Below are positions 56,049 to 63,191 of a stretch of 64,000 nucleotides of DNA, one piece after another. The position numbers and the translations under genes are program-made. The notes beneath the pieces are model-generated. The model ran no database searches. It was not told where the DNA came from and was given only the letters and a program-made list of their open reading frames with translations. Location: assembly GCA_024637035.1 (NCBI GenBank), contig JAGXFW010000024.1, positions 124,001 through 188,000 on the forward strand, in the 5' to 3' direction. Source of the DNA: Actinomycetes bacterium. GTDB lineage: Bacteria; Actinomycetota; Thermoleophilia; RBG-16-64-13. How positions within the stretch are numbered: the first letter of the stretch is position 1; every line of letters begins with the position of its first letter.

Positions 56049-56440
56049 CAGGGGACGTCGTCCATGTGGTTGGCGACCAGCACGTACACCAGGGCGACCA
56101 CCCAGGTGACGGGGTACGCGATCACCCCGATAGCCAAGAAGGCTGGGCTGAAGTTCCGCCAGATCGGCACCGACATGAATCCAGGGAAGAGATGACTGGC
56201 CACAACGGCCAGGAGAACGGCTACGAACAAGGAACCGCCGGCCGTGAGACTCAGCCGGCGTTGTCGTTTCATGAGGATGCGCACCATACGTTCGCTCTCT
56301 TCGCTCCAGTGGTCCGTAGCGCGAGATCCATAGACATCGTCAAGTTCGTCGTCGACGAGTTGATCGCTCGAGAGGTCCCATGCGCCGTATCTGTCCTGCC
56401 CCTCGCTCGGCGGTATGTTCCTTCGCAGTGTGTCGCTCAT
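56048..56440 (-). CDS. DUF485-like small membrane protein
   Basis: The 130-residue protein has a disordered acidic N-terminus (about 1-55) and two hydrophobic helices (about 65-88 and 98-122) with ILMKRQRRLSLTAGG and the VALVYVLVANHMDD end. DUF485 proteins are usually shorter and co-occur with actP-type symporters. It overlaps the LytS-like gene by four bases and the symporter by one, so the three genes are translated in a chain. Confidence 0.83.
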   Translation of the reverse strand: MSDTLRRNIPPSEGQDRYGAWDLSSDQLVDDELDDVYGSRATDHWSEESERMVRILMKRQRRLSLTAGGSLFVAVLLAVVASHLFPGFMSVPIWRNFSPAFLAIGVIAYPVTWVVALVYVLVANHMDDVP

Positions 56441-57855
56441 GCCGATCCGACCGTCGTGCCACCCTGAAGCAGGCCGTCGCGCGCCGTCTCGACGCGGGCC
56501 GTATCGGTGAGGTTGTCATCGTCGGGCAGGCAGAGTTCAAGGGGAAGGGCGAAGCCGACGGTGGTGCCTCGCTGCTTGTCGCTCGACAGGAGGAGTGCGG
56601 CCCTCGGTCCGTAGAACGCCCGTAGGCGACGATGCACGTTGAAGATGCCGATGCCGTGCTTCTGAGACGGTCCAGCGTTCTTCATCTGGCTGAAGACGGT
56701 GGGGTCGAAGCCGACTCCGTCGTCTCGCACCTCTACGTGGAGGTCGCCGTTCTCGATCCACGCTTGGATGTCTATCTTGAGGCGCTTGCCGACTCCGCCC
56801 TTGCCGTGCTTCACCGCGTTCTCCACCAGAGGCTGGATGGTCAGAGGTGGTATGTAGAGGTCGAGCACCGGAGACGCGATGGTCTGCTCGACTGACAACT
56901 CCGGACCGAAACGGGCCTTCTCGAGCTGCAGGTAGCAGTCCACGTATTCGAGTTCTTCGCTGACGGTGATGAAGTCTTGCGGGCTGCGCAACGTATGTCG
57001 GAAGAAGTCGCTGAATGCCATCACCAGGTTCCGGGCTTCGGCCGGCTTGGTGCGGCAGAACATGGCGATGGTGTTCAGCGAGTTGAACAAGAAGTGGGGG
57101 TTGATCTGGGCTTGAAGCGCACGCAGTTCGGCGGCCAAAGTGGCTTGGCGCTGCGTGTCGAGTTCAGCCAGCTCCAGCTGGCTCGAGAGGAGTCGGGCGA
57201 GCCCGGCGGCCACGGCCTCTTCCAGTTCGCCTATCTCTTTCGGGCGGGAGTAGTAGAGCTTCAGGGCACCCACCGCCTGGTCTCGGACGATGAGTGGCGC
57301 GATGATCGCCGAGTGAAGAGGGCAGTCCAAGTAGGGACAGCCGATATTCCAGCGGTTGTTGACGACCTGTACTTCCTTGGTACGCAGTGCCTCGATGGTC
57401 GCCTTGGTCTTGATCTTCGTGCCGGGAAGGTGGTGGTTCTCGCCCTCCCCGACGAAGGAGAGGATGCGGGTCTGGTCGGTGAGCGACACCGCATCGAACT
57501 CGAGCTTGGCGAAGATCAGATAGGAGACGTCTCGAGCCGACTCCGCGTTCAGTCCTTGACGCAGGTGGGGAAGGGACTCGATCACGATGTCGAGGATCCC
57601 TTCCGCCTGGATCGCCTGCTGGCGGCTGATGTCCTTGAACGTGTCGCGCCCCATGCCGACCCACACGACGATCGCCACCGTGGAGAAAGCGACGACCGGC
57701 AGCAGAGCGATCTCGATCCAGGTGAGTTTCCATTCGCCGGCGTAGAGGAACCCGGCGACCACGCCTGCTTGGATCGTCGCCAGGAAGCCGCCCATGATGA
57801 GCGGGCCACGTATGTCTCGTATGATCGCTCGCGGAGACGCGCCCGGCTGCTCCAC
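56437..57855 (-). CDS. LytS/YehU-type sensor histidine kinase
   Basis: The 472-residue protein has two membrane helices near the N-terminus (about 20-38 and 48-68), a GAF-like domain (about 85-215) that contains VGALKLYYS, and a kinase core of the HPK8 type: LQAQINPHFLFNSLNTIA with the phosphorylated His, PPLTIQPLVENAVKHG (N box), VRDDGVGFDP and GIGIFNVHRRL (G boxes). Kinases of this type pair with LytTR-domain regulators; none is present in the window. Its operon with a symporter suggests that it controls uptake of the same solute. The start has no strong promoter. Confidence 0.88.
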   Translation of the reverse strand: MEQPGASPRAIIRDIRGPLIMGGFLATIQAGVVAGFLYAGEWKLTWIEIALLPVVAFSTVAIVVWVGMGRDTFKDISRQQAIQAEGILDIVIESLPHLRQGLNAESARDVSYLIFAKLEFDAVSLTDQTRILSFVGEGENHHLPGTKIKTKATIEALRTKEVQVVNNRWNIGCPYLDCPLHSAIIAPLIVRDQAVGALKLYYSRPKEIGELEEAVAAGLARLLSSQLELAELDTQRQATLAAELRALQAQINPHFLFNSLNTIAMFCRTKPAEARNLVMAFSDFFRHTLRSPQDFITVSEELEYVDCYLQLEKARFGPELSVEQTIASPVLDLYIPPLTIQPLVENAVKHGKGGVGKRLKIDIQAWIENGDLHVEVRDDGVGFDPTVFSQMKNAGPSQKHGIGIFNVHRRLRAFYGPRAALLLSSDKQRGTTVGFALPLELCLPDDDNLTDTARVETARDGLLQGGTTVGSA

Positions 57856-57933
57856 GTCGCTTCCCCCTCGGCTCGGTGTGCATCGCCCTCAGTATAGCGT
57901 TCGAGGCTGCCCGTCGGACGACCGATCGGTGGG

Positions 57934-58905
57934 TCAGCTGTCGGGCAGCGGATCCTCTCCGCTCGGGGCCTCCACATCGGTGAACGCCATCAATTCGGGG
58001 GGGACCACGACCTCTTCTGGTGGGCGTTCGCGCTGCAGACCGATGATGGCGCCGACCACGAGCGCGCCGCCCAGGAGCTGGGGCCAGGCGAGGATCTCGC
58101 CGAACCAGAGGAACGCCAAGACGCCCGCCACCATCGGCTCGAGAGTGGCGACGATCGTGGCCCGACTGGCGTCGATGTATCGGAGCGCGGCGAAGAAGGT
58201 GGCAAAGGGGATGAGGGTGCCCAGAAGGCCGACGATAGCGAGAAGCGCTAGGTTACTGGGGATGAATGTCTCAGGAGCGATCTTCCACGGCGGCTGGAGG
58301 ATCAAGAGCAGGATCGTCGTGAGGCTGAAGCCGTAGAAGAGCGAGGTGGACACGCTCATGCCCAGCTGCTGTAGGTGCTCGCCGATAAGGATGTAGGTGG
58401 CGAAGGCCGCCGCCGCCCCGAGCCCGAACAGGACTCCAGCGGCCGAGAGGCTCAGTGCTTCCAGATCGTACGCCTTGACCACGAGGGCGCACCCCATGAG
58501 GACCGTTATCAGACTGACGATCGTCACCCGCGAGATGCTCTTGCCCTGAAGGAGCCAGGCGGTGATCACCACGAGGGCCGGGGCGAGGTACTCCAGAAGG
58601 ATCGCGGCCGCCACATTCAGTCGTTCGATCGCCGAGAAGAAGAAGACCTGGGTGACAGCCAGCGCGACGCCGAAAGCGACCACCCAGATGGCGGTGGAGC
58701 GCGAGAGTCGGAGCGTCGCCGGGTGCCGCAAGGCCAAATACGCGAAGAGCACGACCGCGGTGATGAGGCTCCGAGCCAGTACCAGCGTGACCGGGGTCAC
58801 GGCCCCTTGCATGAGGAACTTGCCTAGTGTGCCCGAGAAGCCCCACAGGGTAGCTGTCGTGACTACCAGAAGATAGCCCCGTGTCCTCAGTGGGATCGAC
58901 TGCAC
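57934..58905 (-). CDS. DMT-family transporter
   Basis: The 323-residue protein has ten helices in two EamA repeats: TLWGFSGTLGKFLMQG begins the first, and GTLIPFATFFAALRYIDASRATIVATLEPMVAGVLAFLWFGEIL ends the second, which contains the usual ATLEPMVAG-L-x-x-GE signature. The C-terminus (about 293-323) is disordered and acidic. The GTG at 58905 follows GGGAGG eight bases upstream. The transcript should come from the promoter at 59139-59166, so the gene lies behind a structured leader RNA that ends in a terminator 75 bases upstream. The transported solute is not known. Confidence 0.88.
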   Translation of the reverse strand: MQSIPLRTRGYLLVVTTATLWGFSGTLGKFLMQGAVTPVTLVLARSLITAVVLFAYLALRHPATLRLSRSTAIWVVAFGVALAVTQVFFFSAIERLNVAAAILLEYLAPALVVITAWLLQGKSISRVTIVSLITVLMGCALVVKAYDLEALSLSAAGVLFGLGAAAAFATYILIGEHLQQLGMSVSTSLFYGFSLTTILLLILQPPWKIAPETFIPSNLALLAIVGLLGTLIPFATFFAALRYIDASRATIVATLEPMVAGVLAFLWFGEILAWPQLLGGALVVGAIIGLQRERPPEEVVVPPELMAFTDVEAPSGEDPLPDS

Positions 58906-58978
58906 CTCGCGGAACCTCCCGGTTTCGCCCGGGGGTCGCTCAGGGCACGGGGCCGGCTACCCAGTCGGGTCATGGCAT

Positions 58979-59132
58979 GAAAAAAGCGAGTCCCGAGTGA
59001 ACTCGCTTTTCATCCTTCATCGACTTCCACTGCCACCGCTTCGTCGTACTCCGCGACCGTTTACTTTCGCGTTTCCTCCACCGTGGTATCTGTGGGAGTC
59101 TCCAGATGCTGCGTCTGATCTCTCGGGACTCG
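58979..59132 (-). ncRNA. Candidate structured leader RNA (riboswitch-like or 6S-like)
   Basis: A transcript starting near 59132 and ending near 58979 would be about 154 bases. Its first 11 bases (CGAGTCCCGAG, 59132-59122) are the perfect reverse complement of CTCGGGACTCG (58997-58987), so the ends can pair in a closing stem. That 3' arm overlaps the 3' arm of a terminator hairpin (59010-58982), so the two structures exclude each other. This is the layout of a switch that binds a signal in the middle and then stops the terminator. The interior has a short hairpin (TCAGA/TCTGG) and GGTGGAGGAAACGCGAAAG; it does not match any class that I can recall, including T-box, TPP, SAM, cobalamin and ykkC. 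No ORF of substance is inside. A free small RNA is the alternative. Confidence 0.6.
58980..59010 (-). terminator. Rho-independent terminator in the leader before the DMT gene
   Basis: On the minus strand AAAAGCGAGT (59010-59001) pairs with ACTCGCTTTT (58991-58982) around a nine-base loop; the 3' side has six consecutive Ts (58985-58980). Reading the plus strand it is also a hairpin, but the T run is shorter. Confidence 0.85.
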
Positions 59133-59138
59133 TTTACT

Positions 59139-59166
59139 ATTGTACCTGGCCAGACTCGGATGTCAA
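59139..59166 (-). promoter_or_regulatory. Strong sigma-A promoter of the leader RNA
   Basis: On the minus strand TTGACA (59166-59161) and TACAAT (59144-59139) are separated by 16 bases. The +1 would fall at 59133-59132, exactly at the first base of the closing stem. I see nothing else of note between 59167 and the tRNA-Gly gene at 59371. Confidence 0.8.
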
Positions 59167-59370
59167 TACGATTCTGGGAAGGACTTCCCGCAAATACCGC
59201 CAATCGCGAGCGGTTGGCTCGTCCGCCACAGGCGTACCAGATGTGGCGGAGATGATCCGAAGGTGAGGTGGGCCGGTCTCCGTCCGAAGCTCAGCCTCTC
59301 GACCATCCCCGCTGGTGCATGCAGCGAGAAGCTCATGGTAGAATGCCGCAGTCGTCTGAAGGTGCGGCGG

Positions 59371-59446
59371 GCGGAGTTAACTCAGCTGGTAGAGTGCCAG
59401 CTTCCCAAGCTGGATGTCGCGGGTTCGATCCCCGTACTCCGCTCCA
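59371..59446 (+). tRNA. tRNA-Gly (anticodon CCC)
   Basis: The acceptor GCGGAGT (59371-59377) pairs with ACTCCGC (59436-59442). The anticodon stem CCAGC/GCTGG holds the loop TTCCCAA with anticodon CCC. The T-loop is TTCGATC and the 3' CCA is encoded (59444-59446). It reads GGG codons. Confidence 0.95.
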
Positions 59447-59508
59447 TACCTTTTCATCCTTCCTGGCTGTTTCCGGGCAACTTTCGCCCCGTTCGTAGAC
59501 GTCCTCGC

Positions 59509-59538
59509 TTGCGTCGATGGTACCCTAGGGGGTATACT
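59509..59538 (+). promoter_or_regulatory. Promoter with overlapping CsoR/CstR-type operator
   Basis: TTGCGT (59509-59514) and TATACT (59533-59538) are 18 bases apart. Between and over the -10 box lies TACCC-TAGG-GGGTA (59521-59534), inside the longer near-palindrome GTACCCTAGGGGGTATAC (59520-59537). The sequence is of the A/T-TACCC-N4-GGGTA type known for CsoR and CstR sites. It sits about 110 bases before the regulator gene at 59648. Confidence 0.7.
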
Positions 59539-59647
59539 GCCGCCCAGTGGGCGCGGTCGTCTCGAGCCGGTGACCGTACCCAGGATGTTGGTCAGGGATC
59601 GTTGGCCAGGTCCCCGAGACCTATCGACTGCACCGGGAGGCCCGTTC

Positions 59648-59950
59648 ATGACCGAGACCACTGCGCCCAGCACCAGAGCAGACGACGATGTCGAGCGCGT
59701 GCTGAACCGTCTGAAACGGATCGAAGGCCAGGTGCGCGGCCTGCAGCGCATGATCGACGAAGGCAAAGAGTGCGAGCAGGTCCTCACCCAGTTGTCCGCG
59801 GTGAAATCCGCACTCGATCGGGTGGGCATCCATCTGATCAGTCATCGCATGAAGGAGTGCCTGGATCGTAACGCGAAGTCGTCCGTTGATGAGGAAGCTA
59901 TGGAGCAGGCCTTCGAGATCTTCCTCAAGTACGTGCAGTGCGTACGTTGA
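59648..59950 (+). CDS. CsoR/CstR-family (DUF156) transcriptional repressor
   Basis: The 100-residue helical protein has the DUF156 core RLKRIEGQVRGLQRMIDEGK, Cys42 in KECEQVLTQLSAVKSAL, and ISHRMKECLDR with Cys71. The Cys42-Cys71 distance of 29 equals that between the C36 and C65 copper ligands of Mycobacterium CsoR. The His61 ligand position is Arg67 here, with a His one residue earlier. CstR, the persulfide-sensing member, also keeps the two Cys and lacks the His. Sensing of persulfide rather than Cu(I) is therefore plausible but unproven. The ATG at 59648 follows GGGAGG; an operator overlaps its promoter. No target gene (copper pump or sulfurtransferase) is beside it. Confidence 0.9.
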   Translation: MTETTAPSTRADDDVERVLNRLKRIEGQVRGLQRMIDEGKECEQVLTQLSAVKSALDRVGIHLISHRMKECLDRNAKSSVDEEAMEQAFEIFLKYVQCVR

Positions 59951-60015
59951 CCTCGCCTGTCTGATCCTACCTCCCGCCGCGCCTGCGCGCTTTGTGCCGG
60001 TGCGGCCGCGCCGTC

Positions 60016-60756
60016 CTAGATGGCTACCTGAGCTGACAGCCAGCGGACTACCGCGCGATGCATCTCATCCGATCCCTGCAGTGACGAGTGGTCGCCGCCC
60101 GGCCTGATCCACATGTCTACAGGCCCGCTCAGGGCATCGGCCAGCGATAGGACATCAGCCAGAGGCACGACTTCATCGCAGCGAGCGTGCAGCAGCAGGA
60201 CCGGACAGCGCACCAGATGGGCGGCCCCCAGGATCGGGTGGCTCTTGAGGTGCTCGCGCATCTCGGGCAGGTGCACACGCAACTCGAGTCCCCGGTCGGC
60301 GAGCGCTTGGCGCTGGTCGTCGCTTTCAGCACGCATGAGACCACTAAGGAGCACCTGCTCGTTCGCCGGACAGATGAGCGCAGCCGCGGCGAAGTCGGCG
60401 GCTGCCGCGGCCAGCACCCCGTAGTAGCCGCCCATACTCGAGCCCCGATAGCAGAGTCGGTCACCGTCGATGCGGGGGTCTTGGCGAAGCCGATCGGCGG
60501 CCGCCAGGATGTCCTTCTCGGCTGGTCCGTCAAGATCACCCACGCTCTCACCATGGCCGCGGAAGTCGATGGCCAGAACAGCGAATCCCTCCTCGCACGC
60601 GATGCTGCAGAATCTTTGATGGCGGCCGCGCCGACTTCCCGCTCCGTGACCCACTATGAGGCCGGGCGGTGAGGCGGCGGGTGGCCCGTGCTCCGTGGGG
60701 AGATAGAGGGTGGCGGCGAGAGAGAACGCCGCGGCTGGGAGCGGGGCGAGCTCCAT
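60016..60756 (-). CDS. Alpha/beta-fold hydrolase
   Basis: The 246-residue protein has the alpha/beta hydrolase pattern: LIVGHGAGS (oxyanion region), FRGHGES, nucleophile elbow GSSMGGYYG (Ser near residue 105), the acidic LHARCDEVVPL and the late GGDHSSL with the His. The ATG at 60756 follows GGAGGAGA; an upstream open frame lacks a better ribosome binding site. Substrates could be esters or peptides; I cannot say which. It lies ten codons after hpt on the same strand. Confidence 0.88.
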   Translation of the reverse strand: MELAPLPAAAFSLAATLYLPTEHGPPAASPPGLIVGHGAGSRRGRHQRFCSIACEEGFAVLAIDFRGHGESVGDLDGPAEKDILAAADRLRQDPRIDGDRLCYRGSSMGGYYGVLAAAAADFAAAALICPANEQVLLSGLMRAESDDQRQALADRGLELRVHLPEMREHLKSHPILGAAHLVRCPVLLLHARCDEVVPLADVLSLADALSGPVDMWIRPGGDHSSLQGSDEMHRAVVRWLSAQVAI

Positions 60757-60815
60757 GCGGATCTCCTCCGTCGAGAAGCGGCTCGTGGTGGCTGGGGCCC
60801 CGCGATCCATCGGGT

Positions 60816-61388
60816 TCAGATGTTCAGGAACGAGATGTTTGGGAGGTTGCGGTAGAGCTGGTGGTAGTCGAAGCCGTAGCCCACGAAGAAGTCATCCGGC
60901 ACCATGAAGCCCACATAGCGTATCGAGACATCAGCGATGCGGCGGTACGGGCGATCGAGCAGGGTGCACACTTCGAGGGAGGCCGGGCCGCGCAGAGAGA
61001 GCGAGCGCAGTACATAGTTGAGCGTGAGGCCGGTGTCCACTATGTCTTCCACCACGATCACATCACGGTCTTCGATGGGGTGATCGAGGTCTTTCACGAA
61101 GCGGATGGCCTTCTGGTCGTATGTCTGACCCGACTCCCCGTACGATGAGATGGCCATGAAGTCGATCTCGACCGGCACGTCGATGTGCCGCGCGAGGTCG
61201 GCCACGAAGAACATGGCGCCCTTGAGCACCGATACGAGCAATACCTCGCGCCCCTCGTAGTCTGCGGTGATGGTCCGTCCCAGCTCGACGACTCTGGCTT
61301 CGAGTTCCTCGGATGAGAGGTAGACATCGCCGATGAGTCCGCGGCCGTCTGGAGCGCTCGGATCCTCCGATGATCCGGCAGGCTTCAC
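60816..61388 (-). CDS. hpt: Hypoxanthine phosphoribosyltransferase
   Basis: Hpt converts hypoxanthine or guanine with PRPP to IMP or GMP. The 190-residue protein has the PRPP-binding loop VIVVEDIVDTGLTL (residues about 110-123), the flexible-loop ISSYGESG and the purine-binding DDFFVGYGFDY near the end. The GTG overlaps the upstream gene by four bases. Together with guaD (33383) it indicates purine salvage. Confidence 0.95.
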   Translation of the reverse strand: MKPAGSSEDPSAPDGRGLIGDVYLSSEELEARVVELGRTITADYEGREVLLVSVLKGAMFFVADLARHIDVPVEIDFMAISSYGESGQTYDQKAIRFVKDLDHPIEDRDVIVVEDIVDTGLTLNYVLRSLSLRGPASLEVCTLLDRPYRRIADVSIRYVGFMVPDDFFVGYGFDYHQLYRNLPNISFLNI

Positions 61389-61753
61389 GAGGGCTGGGAC
61401 ATGTCGTACTTCTTGGCGAGCTGGATGAAGTCGTGTTTGTAGAAGAGTTTGATGCGGATCTCGGGGTACTGCTCGCGAAGACGCCGCACCTTGCGGTTCT
61501 TGGCGGTGACCAGCGACTGCTTCATCTGGGTGACTTCGAGATAGAGATCGAGGTCGGTCAGGTAGAAGTCGGGGGTGAACGCCTCGACGATGTTGCCGTC
61601 GGAGTCCGTCTCTAGGATGAAGGTGCGAGGCTCGTATTCCCAGGGCACTCGGTGGTAGTCGAGTATCTCAGCCGCCTGCCTCTCCGTCTGGGTGACGAAG
61701 CGAGGCTGCTTCGACCCGCGATAGTACGAGAAGTAGGGAGTGTCTTCAGTCAT
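61385..61753 (-). CDS. Small protein with nuclease-like (PD-D/E-x-K) pattern
   Basis: The 122-residue protein has ERQAAEILDYHRVPWEYEP, AFTPDFYLTDLDLYLEVTQ and KNRKVRRLREQYPEIRIKLFY. The PDF-x(9)-E-V-T-x-x-K arrangement is that of PD-(D/E)xK endonuclease-like domains such as Holliday-junction or restriction-enzyme relatives. The function is not known. The start at ATG 61753 is preferred over an upstream GTG; an extended -10 box (61773-61765) would give an almost leaderless mRNA. Its stop overlaps hpt. Confidence 0.78.
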   Translation of the reverse strand: MTEDTPYFSYYRGSKQPRFVTQTERQAAEILDYHRVPWEYEPRTFILETDSDGNIVEAFTPDFYLTDLDLYLEVTQMKQSLVTAKNRKVRRLREQYPEIRIKLFYKHDFIQLAKKYDMSQPS

Positions 61754-61764
61754 CCTGGGACCCG

Positions 61765-61773
61765 ATTCTATCA
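61765..61773 (-). promoter_or_regulatory. Extended -10 element of the nuclease-like/hpt operon
   Basis: TGATAGAAT on the minus strand fits TGnTAnnnT. The -35 (GTCACG) is poor, as allowed for extended -10 promoters. The start site would be near 61758, five bases before the ATG. Confidence 0.5.
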
Positions 61774-61818
61774 GACTGCTCCTTCGGCGTGACCACGGGC
61801 GTTGTGGTACCGTACAGC

Positions 61819-61828
61819 GGTAATTACC
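61819..61828. promoter_or_regulatory. Ten-base palindrome in the divergent lysA region
   Basis: GGTAATTACC is a perfect palindrome 31 bases before lysA and between divergent transcripts. It may be an operator; no known regulator is implied. Confidence 0.3.
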
Positions 61829-61859
61829 TGTTCTCACCCGCTTTCCTGCAGGAGTCTCG

Positions 61860-63191
61860 ATGACACACACCCTCATCTACCCCTCGCACAGCCGGCATGG
61901 CGCGAGCGGTCATCTGGAGGTCGACGGCTGTGACGTGGTCGATCTTGCCGCAGAATTCGGCACCCCGCTCTTCATCTACGAAGAGAAGACATTGGAAGAC
62001 CAATGTCGCCGGTATCAGGAAGCGTTCCGCGCGCACACCGATGATTTCGAGGTGATCTACGCCAGCAAGGCCTTCTGCTGCGTGGCTGTGTGCCAACTCG
62101 TGGAGCGCCACGGTATCTCCATCGACGTATCCTCGGGCGGCGAATACCACACGGCGCTGATCTCCGGTTTCCCCATCGAGCGCATCTTCTTCCACGGCAA
62201 CAACAAGACCGAGGATGAGCTCCGTTATGCTCTCGAACACGGTGTGGGTTTCGTTGTCGTCGACAGCTTCGACGAACTCCGGCTCCTGGAGCGACTGGCT
62301 GCCGAGCGGGGTGAGGTGCAGCGGGTGCTGCTCCGCATCACGCCGGGTGTCGAGGCACACACCCACGAGTACATACAGACAGGTCAGCTCGATTCGAAGT
62401 TCGGCTTCGGGTTGGTGGAAGGCCATGCAGACGAGGCCATCCGCATCGCCCTGGAGGCCGAGCATCTGGACCTGATGGGGCTACACGCCCACATCGGCAG
62501 CCAGATCTTCGAGCTCGAGGGATTCCGTCGTGCCATCGGGGTGCTGGTCGATCTGATCAAGCGGGCCCACGACAGCGATGGGTTCGAGTGCCGCTACCTC
62601 AATGTGGGCGGCGGTCTCGGCATCCGCTATACGGAGGCCGACGCCCCCGTCACCGTCGACGAATACGTGGACTGCAAAGTGCGAGGCGTCCAGGAAGAGA
62701 TGGCCCGAGTGGGCCTCCCGATGCCGCGGGTCCTGGTGGAGCCGGGGCGGTCCCTGGTGGGCAAGGCGGGCATCACCGCCTATCGAGTCGGTACGATGAA
62801 AGAGGTGCCGGGCATCCGCACCTACTTGGGCGTCGACGGCGGCATGAGCGACAACATCAGACCCATGCTGTACGACGCGCAATACGAGGCGATGATCGCC
62901 GATCGAGCCGATGACGAGCTGGACACCTTGGTGACCGTGGCCGGCAAGCACTGCGAGAGCAGCGACATCCTGGTCAAGGATGTGATGCTCTCCGACCCAC
63001 GTGTCGGCGACGTTCTCGTGCTCCCCGCCACCGGCGCCTACTGCTACGCGATGGCCTCGAACTACAACGGCAACCCGAAGCCCGCGGTCGTCATGGTGCG
63101 CGATGGGGAAGCTCGAGTGATCATTGAGCGCGAGACGTACGACGATCTCGTCGCCAGGCAGCTTCCGCTCGAAGGTCGGGTGCAAGGATGA
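61860..63191 (+). CDS. lysA: Diaminopimelate decarboxylase
   Basis: LysA makes lysine from meso-diaminopimelate with PLP. The 443-residue protein has the PLP-Lys motif VIYASKAFCC, SSGGEYHTAL, the HIGSQIF and YLNVGGGLGI phosphate-binding segments, EPGRSLV and the C-terminal HCESSD, where the Cys is contributed to the partner active site. The ATG follows GCAGGAG. It overlaps hom by four bases, which fits an aspartate-family amino-acid operon. Confidence 0.95.
   Translation: MTHTLIYPSHSRHGASGHLEVDGCDVVDLAAEFGTPLFIYEEKTLEDQCRRYQEAFRAHTDDFEVIYASKAFCCVAVCQLVERHGISIDVSSGGEYHTALISGFPIERIFFHGNNKTEDELRYALEHGVGFVVVDSFDELRLLERLAAERGEVQRVLLRITPGVEAHTHEYIQTGQLDSKFGFGLVEGHADEAIRIALEAEHLDLMGLHAHIGSQIFELEGFRRAIGVLVDLIKRAHDSDGFECRYLNVGGGLGIRYTEADAPVTVDEYVDCKVRGVQEEMARVGLPMPRVLVEPGRSLVGKAGITAYRVGTMKEVPGIRTYLGVDGGMSDNIRPMLYDAQYEAMIADRADDELDTLVTVAGKHCESSDILVKDVMLSDPRVGDVLVLPATGAYCYAMASNYNGNPKPAVVMVRDGEARVIIERETYDDLVARQLPLEGRVQG

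Noticed and set aside
58979-59132. T-box leader before the DMT gene
   Set aside because: No AGGGTGGNACCGCG-type sequence is present, and the element is shorter than usual T-boxes; the partial GGTGG resemblance is not enough.
58970-59203. A 77-codon minus-strand frame spanning the leader RNA
   Set aside because: Its only start lies upstream of the promoter, there is no ribosome binding site, and the frame runs through the terminator.
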